Shown here in pieces: positions 34,232 to 44,254 of a stretch of DNA of 64,000 nucleotides. A program made the position numbers and the translations under genes. Source of the DNA: Melastoma dodecandrum (Eukaryota > Streptophyta > Magnoliopsida > Myrtales > Melastomataceae); NCBI GenBank assembly GCA_029817715.1, contig JARUPY010000154.1:4305501-4369500 (forward strand), written 5' to 3'. Below the pieces are notes generated by a model. That model saw only the letters and a list, made by a program, of their open reading frames with translations. It had not been told where the DNA came from and did no database searches. Numbering within the stretch: the first letter of the stretch is position 1; every line of letters starts with the position of its first letter.

Positions 34232-34940
34232 ATGGGTTGGGTATGGAGAGACGAGGAAGGAGATGCAGATTTTGCAGCCTCCGGTGACATTTCCAGATAC
34301 GGAGGAGCGCCTGATCGATGCTCCACCCGGAAGATTGTTAAGTCTCACTGCAGGACTGAGGAGGTTGAACCCAGGAAGTTCATCCGCAAGTGCGAGAAGA
34401 CTGAGGAGATTCTCCGTGATTGCATCGGAAAGTAATTTTACTCGCTTTCTCCCTCTTTTACTTGGATGATATTATGCCGGATGCATTGGACTGAGGAGAT
34501 TCTCAGTTATTCTCCTTTCCACCTAATCATTTCTCAGATCTTCGTAATTTCATTTTTTTTTAAATCTTAGGCCAGTTGAAGTGGTTCAGTCCAACAAGGA
34601 GTACACGGAAGATGACGTTACGGAACAGGTCCTCAAAGGCTCTTCCTCTTTGGGATCATCGGACCATGCGATCTTCGACTTCCCCGGGCTGCAGAATGAC
34701 ATCGATGCTATTGGACGGAGCTTTCTTGGCAACATAGACCGCTTCTTTCAGGCAGCTGAAGAGATGAAGAAAGGGTTCTTTGGCGTTTTCGATGATTCCC
34801 CTTATGCCAACAGGGAGCGTTCCCCATCGTCTTGGATGCGGGGAATACCTATTGAGGACCCTAGGCCAAAGGAGTACAACCCTAGCCCAGGTGAACAAGA
34901 GTCTTCCCTAGACTTTTCTGGGATAGCGAAAGATGTTTGA
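34232..34940 (+). CDS. Mal d 1-associated / Fra a 1-associated-like protein
   Basis: Two exons (34232-34431 and 34571-34940, joined in phase 2) encode 189 aa. The opening MGWVWRDE, the basic Cys-containing block (KIVKSHCRTEEVEPRKFIRKCEKTEEILRDC), the PVEVVQSNKEYTEDDVT segment and a C-terminal FPGLQNDIDAI-RSFLGNIDRFFQAAEEMK helix match the plant family named after the apple Mal d 1-associated protein. The molecular role is not established; no signal peptide or membrane segment is visible. Three conserved cysteines sit in the central block. Start chosen at the family's MGW. The gene is otherwise ordinary. Confidence 0.85.
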
Positions 34941-35689
34941 AGCATGCCTCTGGTTGTGAGGTAGTGCTTACACTCCTTAAGCATATAACATTGTTACTCG
35001 TAGTTTGGCCACTTACTGGAATTTCTATGTGCATGAATTTGCGTATTGGAATGTCGTATCCAATGGGCAAACATTGAGGCCGGGGATAATGCACGTTATA
35101 TTCACAAAAGAGCCGATACAGTGCCAGGAAAGTATAATGAAAAGGTCACAGTTTTGGTGTCATTTTGGACAATGGGAGTTCTTCCTAGGAATTGACAGAA
35201 TGTATGAAAAAGAAGAAGCCCCCAGTTTCAAGTCCTACCTAAGTTGGCAACTCCACATGAACAAAATATGAACAGAACAAACACAACAGTCTACATGAAC
35301 TGCATCCGAGCTGACTGACAACGTTCTTCCCTCTGCGACCACCACATGGAATGTCCACATAACTACTCTTGTTTCGTTATTCCTCGTAATACATCATGTT
35401 ATCCACAGAATGTCATATATGGATATGATCCTTGTCCTGAAAATGAAAAGCCAGCAGGAATGATTGCAATGTTCACTCACACCCTCATAGGCCATGAAAC
35501 AGCTACACTAGGCACGCCAAGTCGCCAAGCAAATATCATAGATTAGTCATCACCATGTCCTGACTATCACCGTAGTTAATTTTCCTCAATGTGCATATGT
35601 ACATAAACAATGGAAAACAAGTTGCACCGTGCACCATAAAACCACATGTATCCCCCCATGAGAATTTCCTCACATACATTGAAGTCCAG
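34941..35689. other. Intergenic region, no gene recognised
   Basis: 3' flank of the preceding gene and AT-rich DNA with no coding resemblance. Confidence 0.5.
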
Positions 35690-36705
35690 CATCCTTATGA
35701 AACTAACAAAACATAGTACTCAGATGAAGAAAAAAACCGTCACATTTTCCAAACTAACAAATCCACCCAGCATCCCCCACTCAAGAAAAATCAGGCAGGA
35801 CAAGATCTGCTCAGTATGTGAGTCAGACAATGAATATGTTTTGCATACCCTCTGAGACTGCAGTTTTACACAAACAACTTGGCACCTTTTCCACATTCAC
35901 CAAAAGAAACTTTACTCATTCAGCCAAACAGTGAAGGAGTAGCTATGCACGAACCTCAACTCCACAACTTCTAAAACAATGAAACTATGGGGTACTCAAT
36001 GGAACATCCTATATATCTCTAATCTCTGGAGTATGTGACTGCAAAGAACGCGATTGTTTTTAATGAGGAACCACCACTCCCACCAAACACATGTTGGCAC
36101 TGGATCCAACCTCTCAGTCAATGATCTAGGGGAAGCAATAATGGACAAGCATGGAAATGGATTACTAGGTTCAGCAAGGAAGTACTGGCCTCGAGTAGCA
36201 CCTTACCAGAAGCCCATACCACGTGTGAAGGCATCCTGCTTGCACAAAGTCTAGGCCTAGGGGAAATTGCAACTCAAATAAATGCCAAAGCCCTAATGAC
36301 ACGCCTAGCCGACCAAACCAAATGCAATAGCCTTATCACCTCAATTGTGGAAAAAAGCAGGTTGCACTTGTCTAGCTTCAAGAAGATAGAGCTTTGTATG
36401 TATTTACCATTGGTTTGGAAGAAATTAGCCAAATACGGCCGCAACTTAGGAAATTCCCAATTTATCACCCCTAAGTGGTTGTTCAGAACCGCGACTTTCA
36501 ATTTTAGTGTTCTAAACCGTGACATTGGGAATTTTCTAAATTGTGGTCGTATTTGGCCAATTTTTTTCCAAAATAACCCTAATATGGTAAAATCATCCAA
36601 GAAGACATCAATTACACATGTATGGCCGGAAGCAAACAACAACATGGCGAAGATAGCAATTCTACAGGAGGAGAACCTTAATCACCTTTTGTTTTCCACC
36701 GGATA
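35690..36705 (+). mobile_element. Decayed LINE (non-LTR retrotransposon) 3' remnant
   Basis: Broken frames on the plus strand show two hallmarks of plant LINEs. One is a zinc-binding reverse-transcriptase tail (KICSVCESDNEYVLHTL followed by a stop, then DC, 35800-35865). The other is an RNase H-like region in which EGILLAQSLGLGEIATQI, ALMTRLADQ and SIVEKSRLHLSSFKKI precede HVWPEANNNMAKIA (36219-36660). Internal stops and frameshifts make it non-functional. The RNase H-like stretch is split by a foldback insert (36402-36594). Upstream limits are uncertain because no reverse-transcriptase core was recognised. Confidence 0.6.
36402..36594. repeat. Small foldback (MITE-like) element inside the LINE remnant
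   Basis: Two ~75-bp arms are imperfect inverted copies of each other. The left arm contains GCCAAATACGGCCGCAACTT and GGAAATTCCCAAT; the right arm contains the complement of GGCCAAATACGACCACAATTT and AAATTCCCAATGTC. The centre is near 36500. Target duplication not resolved; edges approximate. Confidence 0.7.
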
Positions 36706-36965
36706 ATAACCTTTATGTGGCAGCTACCATGCCCTATGAGTTTGGTCATGTAACTTAAAGTCTTATTTCTATCATCTAATGAACTCCCTTTTCTACCCCT
36801 CAAAAAGAAAATAGTGGCACTAGATGAGATCTTTTGACATTTGAAGATAGTCATGCTCTTTCGTGACCAGTAAAAAACCATTAAAATCATTTAGAAGAGA
36901 GTCAATGCTCACCTTCAAATATGAAACGCCGAGGACGACGCGACTGGTATTGTCAGTTCATCAAC

Positions 36966-38789
36966 TTATGAAGAAATAGAACTCACTGGAGGAGTGGCAG
37001 AAGAATTTCCATCAACTAGGGAATTCTGAGCAGTGTGCTGGTGGTTGGTTGAATTTTGAGTCAAAATATCAGCAGAATTATCCGATGATTCAGAAGTGAC
37101 GCCGGCTACAGGATCCTCCCTCAGTTCAAGGTTTTCTATCAAGTGAGAAACCTGGTTGACTCCGCCATTATCTCCCCTCCTATTTTCAGAGTCTTGTTCC
37201 TCTACCATCGAGGCATTGCGAGGGAACAATCGATCCCTCCAGCCTCTGGTGCTCTTGGATATAGATTCTTTGTATCTGTAGAATGAGTAAACATTTCACG
37301 GATAAATGAATAGCATTTTACGTTGATCAAAACCAACGGGTTCCTATCTAGAACATAAATTTGTCATGTACCTCAATGAAACAGCATTCCATTTAGATTT
37401 GAGGGACTCTGAGAATGCCTGAAAATCAGAAGGACCGGCCCCATCCTGAACTGGAGGTGATGTGGGAGACCCTCTACATACAAAGAATGTAGAATTGAAG
37501 AACTTCACACTGGAGTCACCTATCTCTTATTACAAACAAGATTGCAAGAAAAGAGAGAACAATATACCGACTGGATAAAACAACCCTATTCGTGCTCGCT
37601 GAAGTAACTCTTGATCCAGATGCCAAAGAGGGTACTCGACCAGATTGGAAAAAAATATGTGCTGAATCATCATCATCGGAAACTACATGAGCAGATGGAT
37701 GAGGAATAGTCACATTATTGTGTACGCTTCCTCCAACATCGTGTGCTGCAGATGTAGAAACTGAGCTGGGATGAGGAGCATTAGGCGGATGAGACAGGAA
37801 TACGAAATGAGGGCGACCATGGCCAGTTGACCGTCCCCTGTAACCATCCCTCCTGGTCAGATGATTAGCCCTTCCCATTGCAGCCGCAGCTGCCAAGTGT
37901 TGGATTATGCGCTCTTCAAGATCAGGGTCATTTGACCCAACAGGTAACTGTGTCAAATAACATAAACTATCAAGTAAAAATGACAAATCTGGAGGTTCCA
38001 TAATGACCATATATATTGAGCCAAAGGGATAAACTACAGACGTTCTGGAGCTCAAAATCACCGAGGGTGGGATGATGGAATATTGCAGGAATCCTCACTG
38101 GCGCATTTCTGATGTTCCTTTCTCGCTCTACTGCCTCAAACAACTCTTGGCTGCCCAGAAGTTGATCATATACGGGTAAGAAGCACAAAACTGATGCGAT
38201 CTAGCAATAATGCAACGAGTTAAACTTAAATCAACCTAACCTGGAAGGATTCTTCAGGCTTATTGGCTGCAGACACATGGGACACTGTGAGCTTCTCTGA
38301 CACCTATATTCAGAATCCGCTTTTACATAAGACCATGCACAGTACTTGCATTATAGGATGTCTTGATAAAGCGGTTTACCATTCAAGGATGCACTGCAGA
38401 TGAAACTCATGCTTACAAGAAGTAACCTGCGGACAGCAAATTCAAGAGATGGCTCAAGGGGGAGAACACGAGTAAAGAAAACCATAGTACCCACGGCCTG
38501 GCAGAGAAGGATAAAAAAATTTTGGATGTTCAAAGCTAGACACTCGGTTAAACAATCGGACAGACGGCGGTAAACAAATTTACCATACTGAGAAATGGAA
38601 AGGATAGTATAATTTATTCATAACGAATTTGGCATGGTCGTCCAATTCGCAGTCTATAATTACCGTTGATGGATCACTGTCACAAAAATCTTCCAGGCAG
38701 ATGCTGCAAGCGTCATCACAGGCATCTTGGACGCCCCCTTCAACAAAAGCAATGGCTGATGTCGTGTGGTTTTTATTCTTGTCAGTCAT
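36966..38789 (-). CDS. RHF2A-like: RING-finger E3 ubiquitin ligase, RHF2A type
   Basis: Seven exons on the minus strand (38789-38664, 38426-38380, 38303-38241, 38150-38042, 37947-37568, 37473-37372, 37275-36966) join in frame to 378 aa. The N-terminal RING has Cys28, Cys31, Cys46, His48, His51, Cys54, Cys65 and Cys68, preceded by the family's FVEGGVQDACDDAC. After it come IFHHPTLGDFELQ, ERIIQHLAAAAAMGRA, GRPHFVF and the late KSKWNAVSLRYKESIS and TRGWRDRLFPRNAS blocks. Arabidopsis RHF1A/RHF2A target the CDK inhibitor KRP6/ICK4 for degradation during gametophyte development. A splice acceptor 12 bp before the ATG (38802-38803) suggests an intron in the 5' leader. The donor after exon 4 (AAC|GTCTGT) is weak. 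The exon set is well supported by family resemblance. Confidence 0.93.
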
Positions 38790-40241
38790 TTCATCCAGAA
38801 CCTTCAGTAGATTACCACAGTGACAGATGAGTTAAAGAAACTAGAGAATAAGATCACGGAGCAACTACCAGAAAGGAGATTCTAAAGAGGTCTTCATTCA
38901 TATAGAATAAAAAAACAATGATCAAACTCCAGCAGAGAAGATTATGTAGGAATCAACAATGTTTATCCTATATACGGTAACATTTCATATAGCTCTCGGA
39001 CACAGTAAAACAGAAAAATGTTAACTGCAGTAATCAATTAAACAACGACAACGATGCTTGAGCCTTTAAAGGAATGAACATGATCCAAAGGCATAGAAAC
39101 CGTGGCCCATTCAGATCACTTTATGTTCGCCGCAGTCACATGTCCCACGATAAGCAGGCAAAACCGGTGTGTGCTCAATTGTATCACACCTATCTCTCTA
39201 CACATGCCAAACCACATCCCATGGTGATGTAGTAACAAGCAATCAATCAAGACACGAGAGAAAACAACCAAAAAGAACAAAAACCATGATGATAAACAAA
39301 GGTAGCCAGCCGGTCCCGTCTCCAATCAGTCCCGAAACTAGGGAAGAGGAAACAACTCATGGTCAGATCAACAAACTCATCGGGGGGCGGCAGCTCAGCC
39401 CAATAATCAACTGAAACCTAGGAAAGGGAACAACTACCTATCGCCATAGACATCCAGAGAGGAAACAATACAGCAAATACACGAGCTCACCTAATAATCA
39501 TTGGATCAGTATATATAGACACAAGAGAAATGTATACCACCACCACCACAACGCATAATCAGACAAGACAGTCAAGAATTCTGGGTATCCCCTGAGGAGC
39601 AATCCACAGCAAAAAAAACAAGCAAAAAAAAGAACATGTAAAAAAGTCGAAACTTTTGATATGGGGGGAAGAAACGAGTAAAACCCCAGAGGAGATGAAG
39701 AAATATCGATACCTCCATGGAGGGAAAACAAATGGATGCTCCGGACGAGGGGACACTCTCTATCCAAGACCGAAAAGCGAAAGGGGAACTAGAAATCCAT
39801 CCATGTACTCCCCCCCCTCCCCTGACGCTGCCCGTCCGGAACCCAGAAAAAAGAGAGAGAGAAAAAAGGAGTGGGGGAGGAAGGAAGACACCAACCCCCA
39901 CCCAACAAAGGAAACAGACAAAACGAATGACCCAATCAGAAACTTAGGAGGAGGCAAACAAGGAGGGGAGTCATGTAATAACAACAACACTAATTACTAT
40001 TATTATTATTATTATTATTATTATATGGTTAAAAAAGGTTTTGGAAACTTTTGCAACCGAAAGGATTAACATTTTCTATATGTAGAATTAAAAGGGTTCG
40101 AAAAAATTGATTACAATATTAAAATTAAAAGGGTTGGACCAACTAAATATAACCCCCCACAACCTCTTGTTCTAATAACATCATGTCACATCTTCTTACT
40201 GTGGTGGGATGAACATTTAGCACGACAATAAAACGCGTGTA

Positions 40242-40273
<32 letters not shown>

Positions 40274-41339
40274 TTGACTAAATTTGGTGGGGGATTAGTA
40301 GGTTGAATTAATTCTTACCATCACCACCACCCTACCTTGTTATCGGAACGAGTCAAATGTAATGTAATAAACCCGCTGGTCACGCATCTATGTCGGCGGT
40401 AGGTATGAACCAAAACACAATTTATAAACATTTAAAAAAAAAAGAACCTTGATTGATCAAATTTAAGACGACCCCCTCCCCTCGGGGCCAATATTCTCGA
40501 CACGAGAGCCTTGTTCGTGGCTTTGTGACATGAATTAGCAAGGCCCACGTTCTCTAGAGGAGAAAAAAGGAAACAAGTTATTTGCAAGATTTAAAATTTA
40601 GAAAGATGATGATGTTCGTTATTCGTAAGTAAAAATTAAGAATCCATGTTATATTAGCGCCACGCTCGTCGTACTTATATAAGTTCCGATCAAGAAATGG
40701 ACAAAATACCATGAATGAGTCGGAGCAGAAATGGACAATATTACAATATATCTGTTGGAATTCCTAATTCACCGTTTAAAAAAAAGAAAAAGAGAGTTAG
40801 ACGTATTAACTCAGTGTTACTAAATTTAACGTTCATAACTGAGATGGTAGATATAACTAACTTTTTCATGAACTTTTAACTCCTCCTCCAAAATTAAAAT
40901 ACACGACCATTTTTGTTCCTTTTTTTAATTTGTCATCCAGTTTGACATGGCACGGCATTGACAAAATTCAGCAAAACCTTATCGACGGGGGAGCTTCAGT
41001 GAAGTATGAACAGGGTGAACAAAAACGAAATACAGATGTCAATGCAAAATCTAAGGTTGTTTGTTTGTTTGTAGTAAAAGTTGGATAATGAACAAACTTC
41101 TTGTAACCAAATTGAGACGAGGAATTAAAATTGGAGTGCGAGCAACTGTTTTCTTTTGATTCAGGAAGATCCTCCCAATTCATACAACAACAACACGCTC
41201 TCCGTCTCGCAGACGTAACAAAACCCCGACATAAAAAAAAGAAAAGTAAAATTATATACAGGTAAGAAGTATATGATGTGAGATTGATCCAAACCTGATT
41301 CCACAAACACTGATGATCGATTCATCATGATGCACATCA
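38790..41339. other. Leader/promoter of the RHF2A-like gene and intergenic DNA
   Basis: The first ~1 kb probably holds the 5' leader intron and promoter of the minus-strand RING gene. It includes a TTA microsatellite (39998-40024) and T and G homopolymers near 40245-40270. No other gene seen. Confidence 0.5.
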
Positions 41340-41933
41340 TCAAAGGGGCTGCTGCTGCTGCTGGGCTTGATTTTGATGATCGGCTATCTTCTGCTGCGGC
41401 TGCTCTCTCTGAGAAGGACTCCTCCAGAACCCAGTGTTGTAGAATCTCTCCCACATCTCCTTCTCCAGCCTCTCCGCCGCCTCGTCCTTCCTCCCCACCA
41501 CCACCACTTCCTCCTTCCACATGTCCGTCTCCTTCCCCTCCTCTCTCCTGCACGACGACGGCCTCCTCCCCTTCGGTGGAGGCGCCATCCCCATCCCCTC
41601 CTTTATCTGCTGCCTCCTCTTCCTCCTCCTCCCCCTCCTCCGCCACACCTTCCTACAGAGACTCACCGGCACCCTGTACACCACCAACACTACCAGGTTC
41701 ACTATCCCACAAGGAAAGCAACAGCAAACGGCCGCGCACTCCGCCGTGGTACTACCCACCGCTTCCGCCACGTGTGCCCTCGTGATCTTCCCGCGATGCA
41801 TCCTCGTCCTGGGGACAGGGTAGCCCGCCGACCGTGCTGCGACTTCCGAGGGCGACGGTCTCGGCTCGAGGAGCGGTTCCCTCCGATTCGAAGACGGGGA
41901 ACGGAGGAGTATTGGGAGGCGGTGCCACTTCAT
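41340..41933 (-). CDS. Conserved plant protein with Cys-cluster/hydrophobic motif, function unknown
   Basis: Single exon, 197 aa from the first ATG at 41933 (the frame extends further upstream but without an ATG). A Pro/Arg-rich N-terminus leads into a block at about residues 36-97: GYPVPRTRMHRGK, then AECAAVCCCFPCG (Cys66, 70, 71, 72, 75), a hydrophobic stretch NLVVLVVYRVPVSLC and a strongly basic run (RRRGRRRKRR). This CCC-P-C plus hydrophobic plus basic order occurs in a small family of uncharacterised plant proteins. The Cys cluster beside a hydrophobic helix could be lipid-modified or sit at a membrane, but that is inference. The C-terminal part is charged and ends with a Gln run. The GC-rich coding strand produces long antisense open frames, which I discard. 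Confidence 0.72.
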   Translation of the reverse strand: MKWHRLPILLRSPSSNRREPLLEPRPSPSEVAARSAGYPVPRTRMHRGKITRAHVAEAVGSTTAECAAVCCCFPCGIVNLVVLVVYRVPVSLCRKVWRRRGRRRKRRQQIKEGMGMAPPPKGRRPSSCRREEGKETDMWKEEVVVVGRKDEAAERLEKEMWERFYNTGFWRSPSQREQPQQKIADHQNQAQQQQQPL

Positions 41934-42776
41934 GGAAACGCAAGCGCAGGAAAACAGAGACCGGACCCTCCGGACTCGAAATCTCAATGGAAATAGTTAT
42001 GGGAACAGGCCCCGATCGCCAAACAAGCAGTTACTCGGTAAAGTTTCAAACTTGTTGAGTTTTCCTGTCCTGGGTTCGGTCGGTCTTGATGAATTGTGGG
42101 GGTTGGGGGGACTCAAGCCAAAGGAGAACTGGAGAGGCAGAGAACAGGGGCGGGGGGGAGATTGGAGGGGTTTGGGAAATGGGGGAAATTCGGGGGAAGG
42201 GGGGGGGGGGAAAGGGGGAAAAGGGAGGGCCGGTGAATGGGAAATGGATCCTATTATGATGATGATGATGATGGTGGGGTGGTCAGACAGAGTCAGGGGG
42301 AAGAAACAAAGAGTCGAAGAAAAGAAGAAGAGGAAGTTACAACGAGTTTAAATTTTTAAAAAATAATTATAATTATAATTATTAGTTTAGTGGTGGTGAT
42401 AGGATAGTGGGGGGGTGGGGTTTGTCTGCCTCTTGTTTTTCAAAAATTTTCAAAACCAAAATTAAATTAAAACTTAAAATATATTATGTCACGTGTCCTA
42501 AAATCGTACTTATATCATCGATTTTAAAAAATTTAGAATTAAAAACTTTTCTTATTTATTCGAAAACACGTATTAATACGGATCCTATGTTACCTGTTCG
42601 TGACCCCTACCCTAACGCTCTCTCCCGGTAATTTCTTCGTTAAAAATGTCCTTTTAAGTAAGTGAAAGAATTCAGACGACATTCATATTTTGGGGAACGC
42701 TTGTCAACAACATATGACGTTAATAAATCGCCTTTTTTTTTAAAAAAAAAGAAAACTATGTTGCAAGAATTCCATG
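41934..42776. other. Upstream region of the Cys-cluster gene with G-rich tract
   Basis: Contains a dense run of G tracts on the plus strand (about 42147-42235), an ATG trinucleotide repeat (~42257-42273) and AT-rich DNA leading to the foldback transposon. No second gene seen. Confidence 0.5.
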
Positions 42777-42779
42777 TCC

Positions 42780-44254
42780 ACACAAATTACGGAAGCGGCT
42801 AACGATACGTGCACGTAACCGTTACGTGCTTTACTAAATTCGATCAAAATTTTAGTAATATTTACTAAAAATCGACTTTTTTTAATAAAATGATTAGTAA
42901 ATTACTAAAAAAAAAATTAGTAATCTATTACTAATTTTTCACTGTTTGACCATTCGGAAAGTTACTAAACTGGGTTTAGTAAATCGGCCGGAAAATTTAC
43001 TAAACTTTTTAGTAACCGATTACTAAAAATAACGTTGATTTGACAGTTTTTTTTAGTAATCGTTACTAAAATTTCACTGTTCAACTTTAGTAATCGGTTA
43101 CTAAAAAGTTTAGTAAATTTTTCCGCCGATTTACTAAACCTAGTTTAGTAACTTTCCGAATGGTCAAACAGTGAAAAATTAGTACCGGTTACTAATATTT
43201 TGTTAAAAAATTAGTAATAGTAGTAATTTTCCAGGTTTCCCGTCCGGAGATTTTAGTAATGATTTACTAATTGTGTTAAAAAAATTAGTAAATTACTGTG
43301 TAACATAGTAAAGTCGTTAGTAAATTACGAAATTTTTAAAAAAATTTTCGTAATGGTTTACTACTTTTGGGAAAAAATTTCGTAACCAATTACTAATTTT
43401 TTTAGTAATTTTCTAAAATGAACAGTACATTCCGAACCTAAAACTGAACCTGTTTTCAGTGTGAAATTACCATTTTACCCCTGCGATAAATTACAAAATC
43501 GTTTACGAATTTTCACTCCAAACCTAAAACCGAACCTATTTATAATTTTACAGGAGGGGTAAAATGGTAATTTCACATTGAAAACAGGTTCAGTTTTAGG
43601 TTCGGAATGTACTGTTCATTTCTTGAAATTACTAAAAAGTTTAGTAATTGGTTACTGAATTTTGTTCAAAAAGTAGTAAACGATTACGAAAAAAACTAAA
43701 AAAATTAGTAATTTACTAACGACTTTACTATGTCAAACAGTAATTTACTAATTTCGCTTACAAAATTAGTAAATCATTACTAAAATCTCCGGACGGCCTA
43801 CCTGGAAAATTACTAGTATTACAAATTTTATTACAAAAAATTAGTAACCGCTACTAATTTTTCACTGTTTGACCATTCGGAAAGTTACTAAACTAGGTTT
43901 AGTAAATCGGCGGAAAAAATTACTAAACTTTTTAGTAACCGATTACTAAAGTTGAACAGTGAAATTTTAGTAACGATTACTAAAAAAAACTGTCAAATCA
44001 CCGTTATTTTTAGTAATCGGTTACTAAAAAGTTTAGTAAATTTTTTCGCAGATTTACTAAACCTAGTTTAGTAACTTTCCTATTGGTCAAACAGTGAAAA
44101 ATTAGTAACGGATTACTAATGTTTTTTAGTAATTTACTAACGATTTTACTAAAAAACATCGATTTTTAGTAAACTTTACTAAAAAAAAAATCGATTTTAG
44201 TAAAGCACGTAACGGTTACGTGCACGTACCGTTAACCGCTTCCACACAAATTAC
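42780..44254. mobile_element. 1.45 kb nested-palindrome foldback transposon with target-site duplication
   Basis: The element spans 42791-44243. Its ends are inverted copies (GGAAGCGG-TAACG-TACGTGCACGT, continuing through AACCGTTACGTGCTTTACTAAA), flanked by the direct repeat ACACAAATTAC at 42780-42790 and 44244-44254; 3 further matching bases could belong to either TIR or duplication. The whole body is one palindrome centred near 43518, with arms of about 690 bp and a short spacer. Each arm is itself a palindrome (centres about 43057 and 43980). It is built largely from TTAGTAA/TTACTAA motifs and codes for nothing. Long TIRs and a 9-11 bp duplication suggest a non-autonomous Mutator-like foldback element. 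Confidence 0.85.

Noticed and set aside
41934..41987. N-terminal extension of the Cys-cluster protein to 41987
   Set aside because: The frame there would start at TTG; the first ATG is at 41933.
41327..41996. Long plus-strand Pro/Ser-rich frames opposite the Cys-cluster gene
   Set aside because: They are GC-skew shadows of the minus-strand gene; only the minus strand shows a conserved motif.
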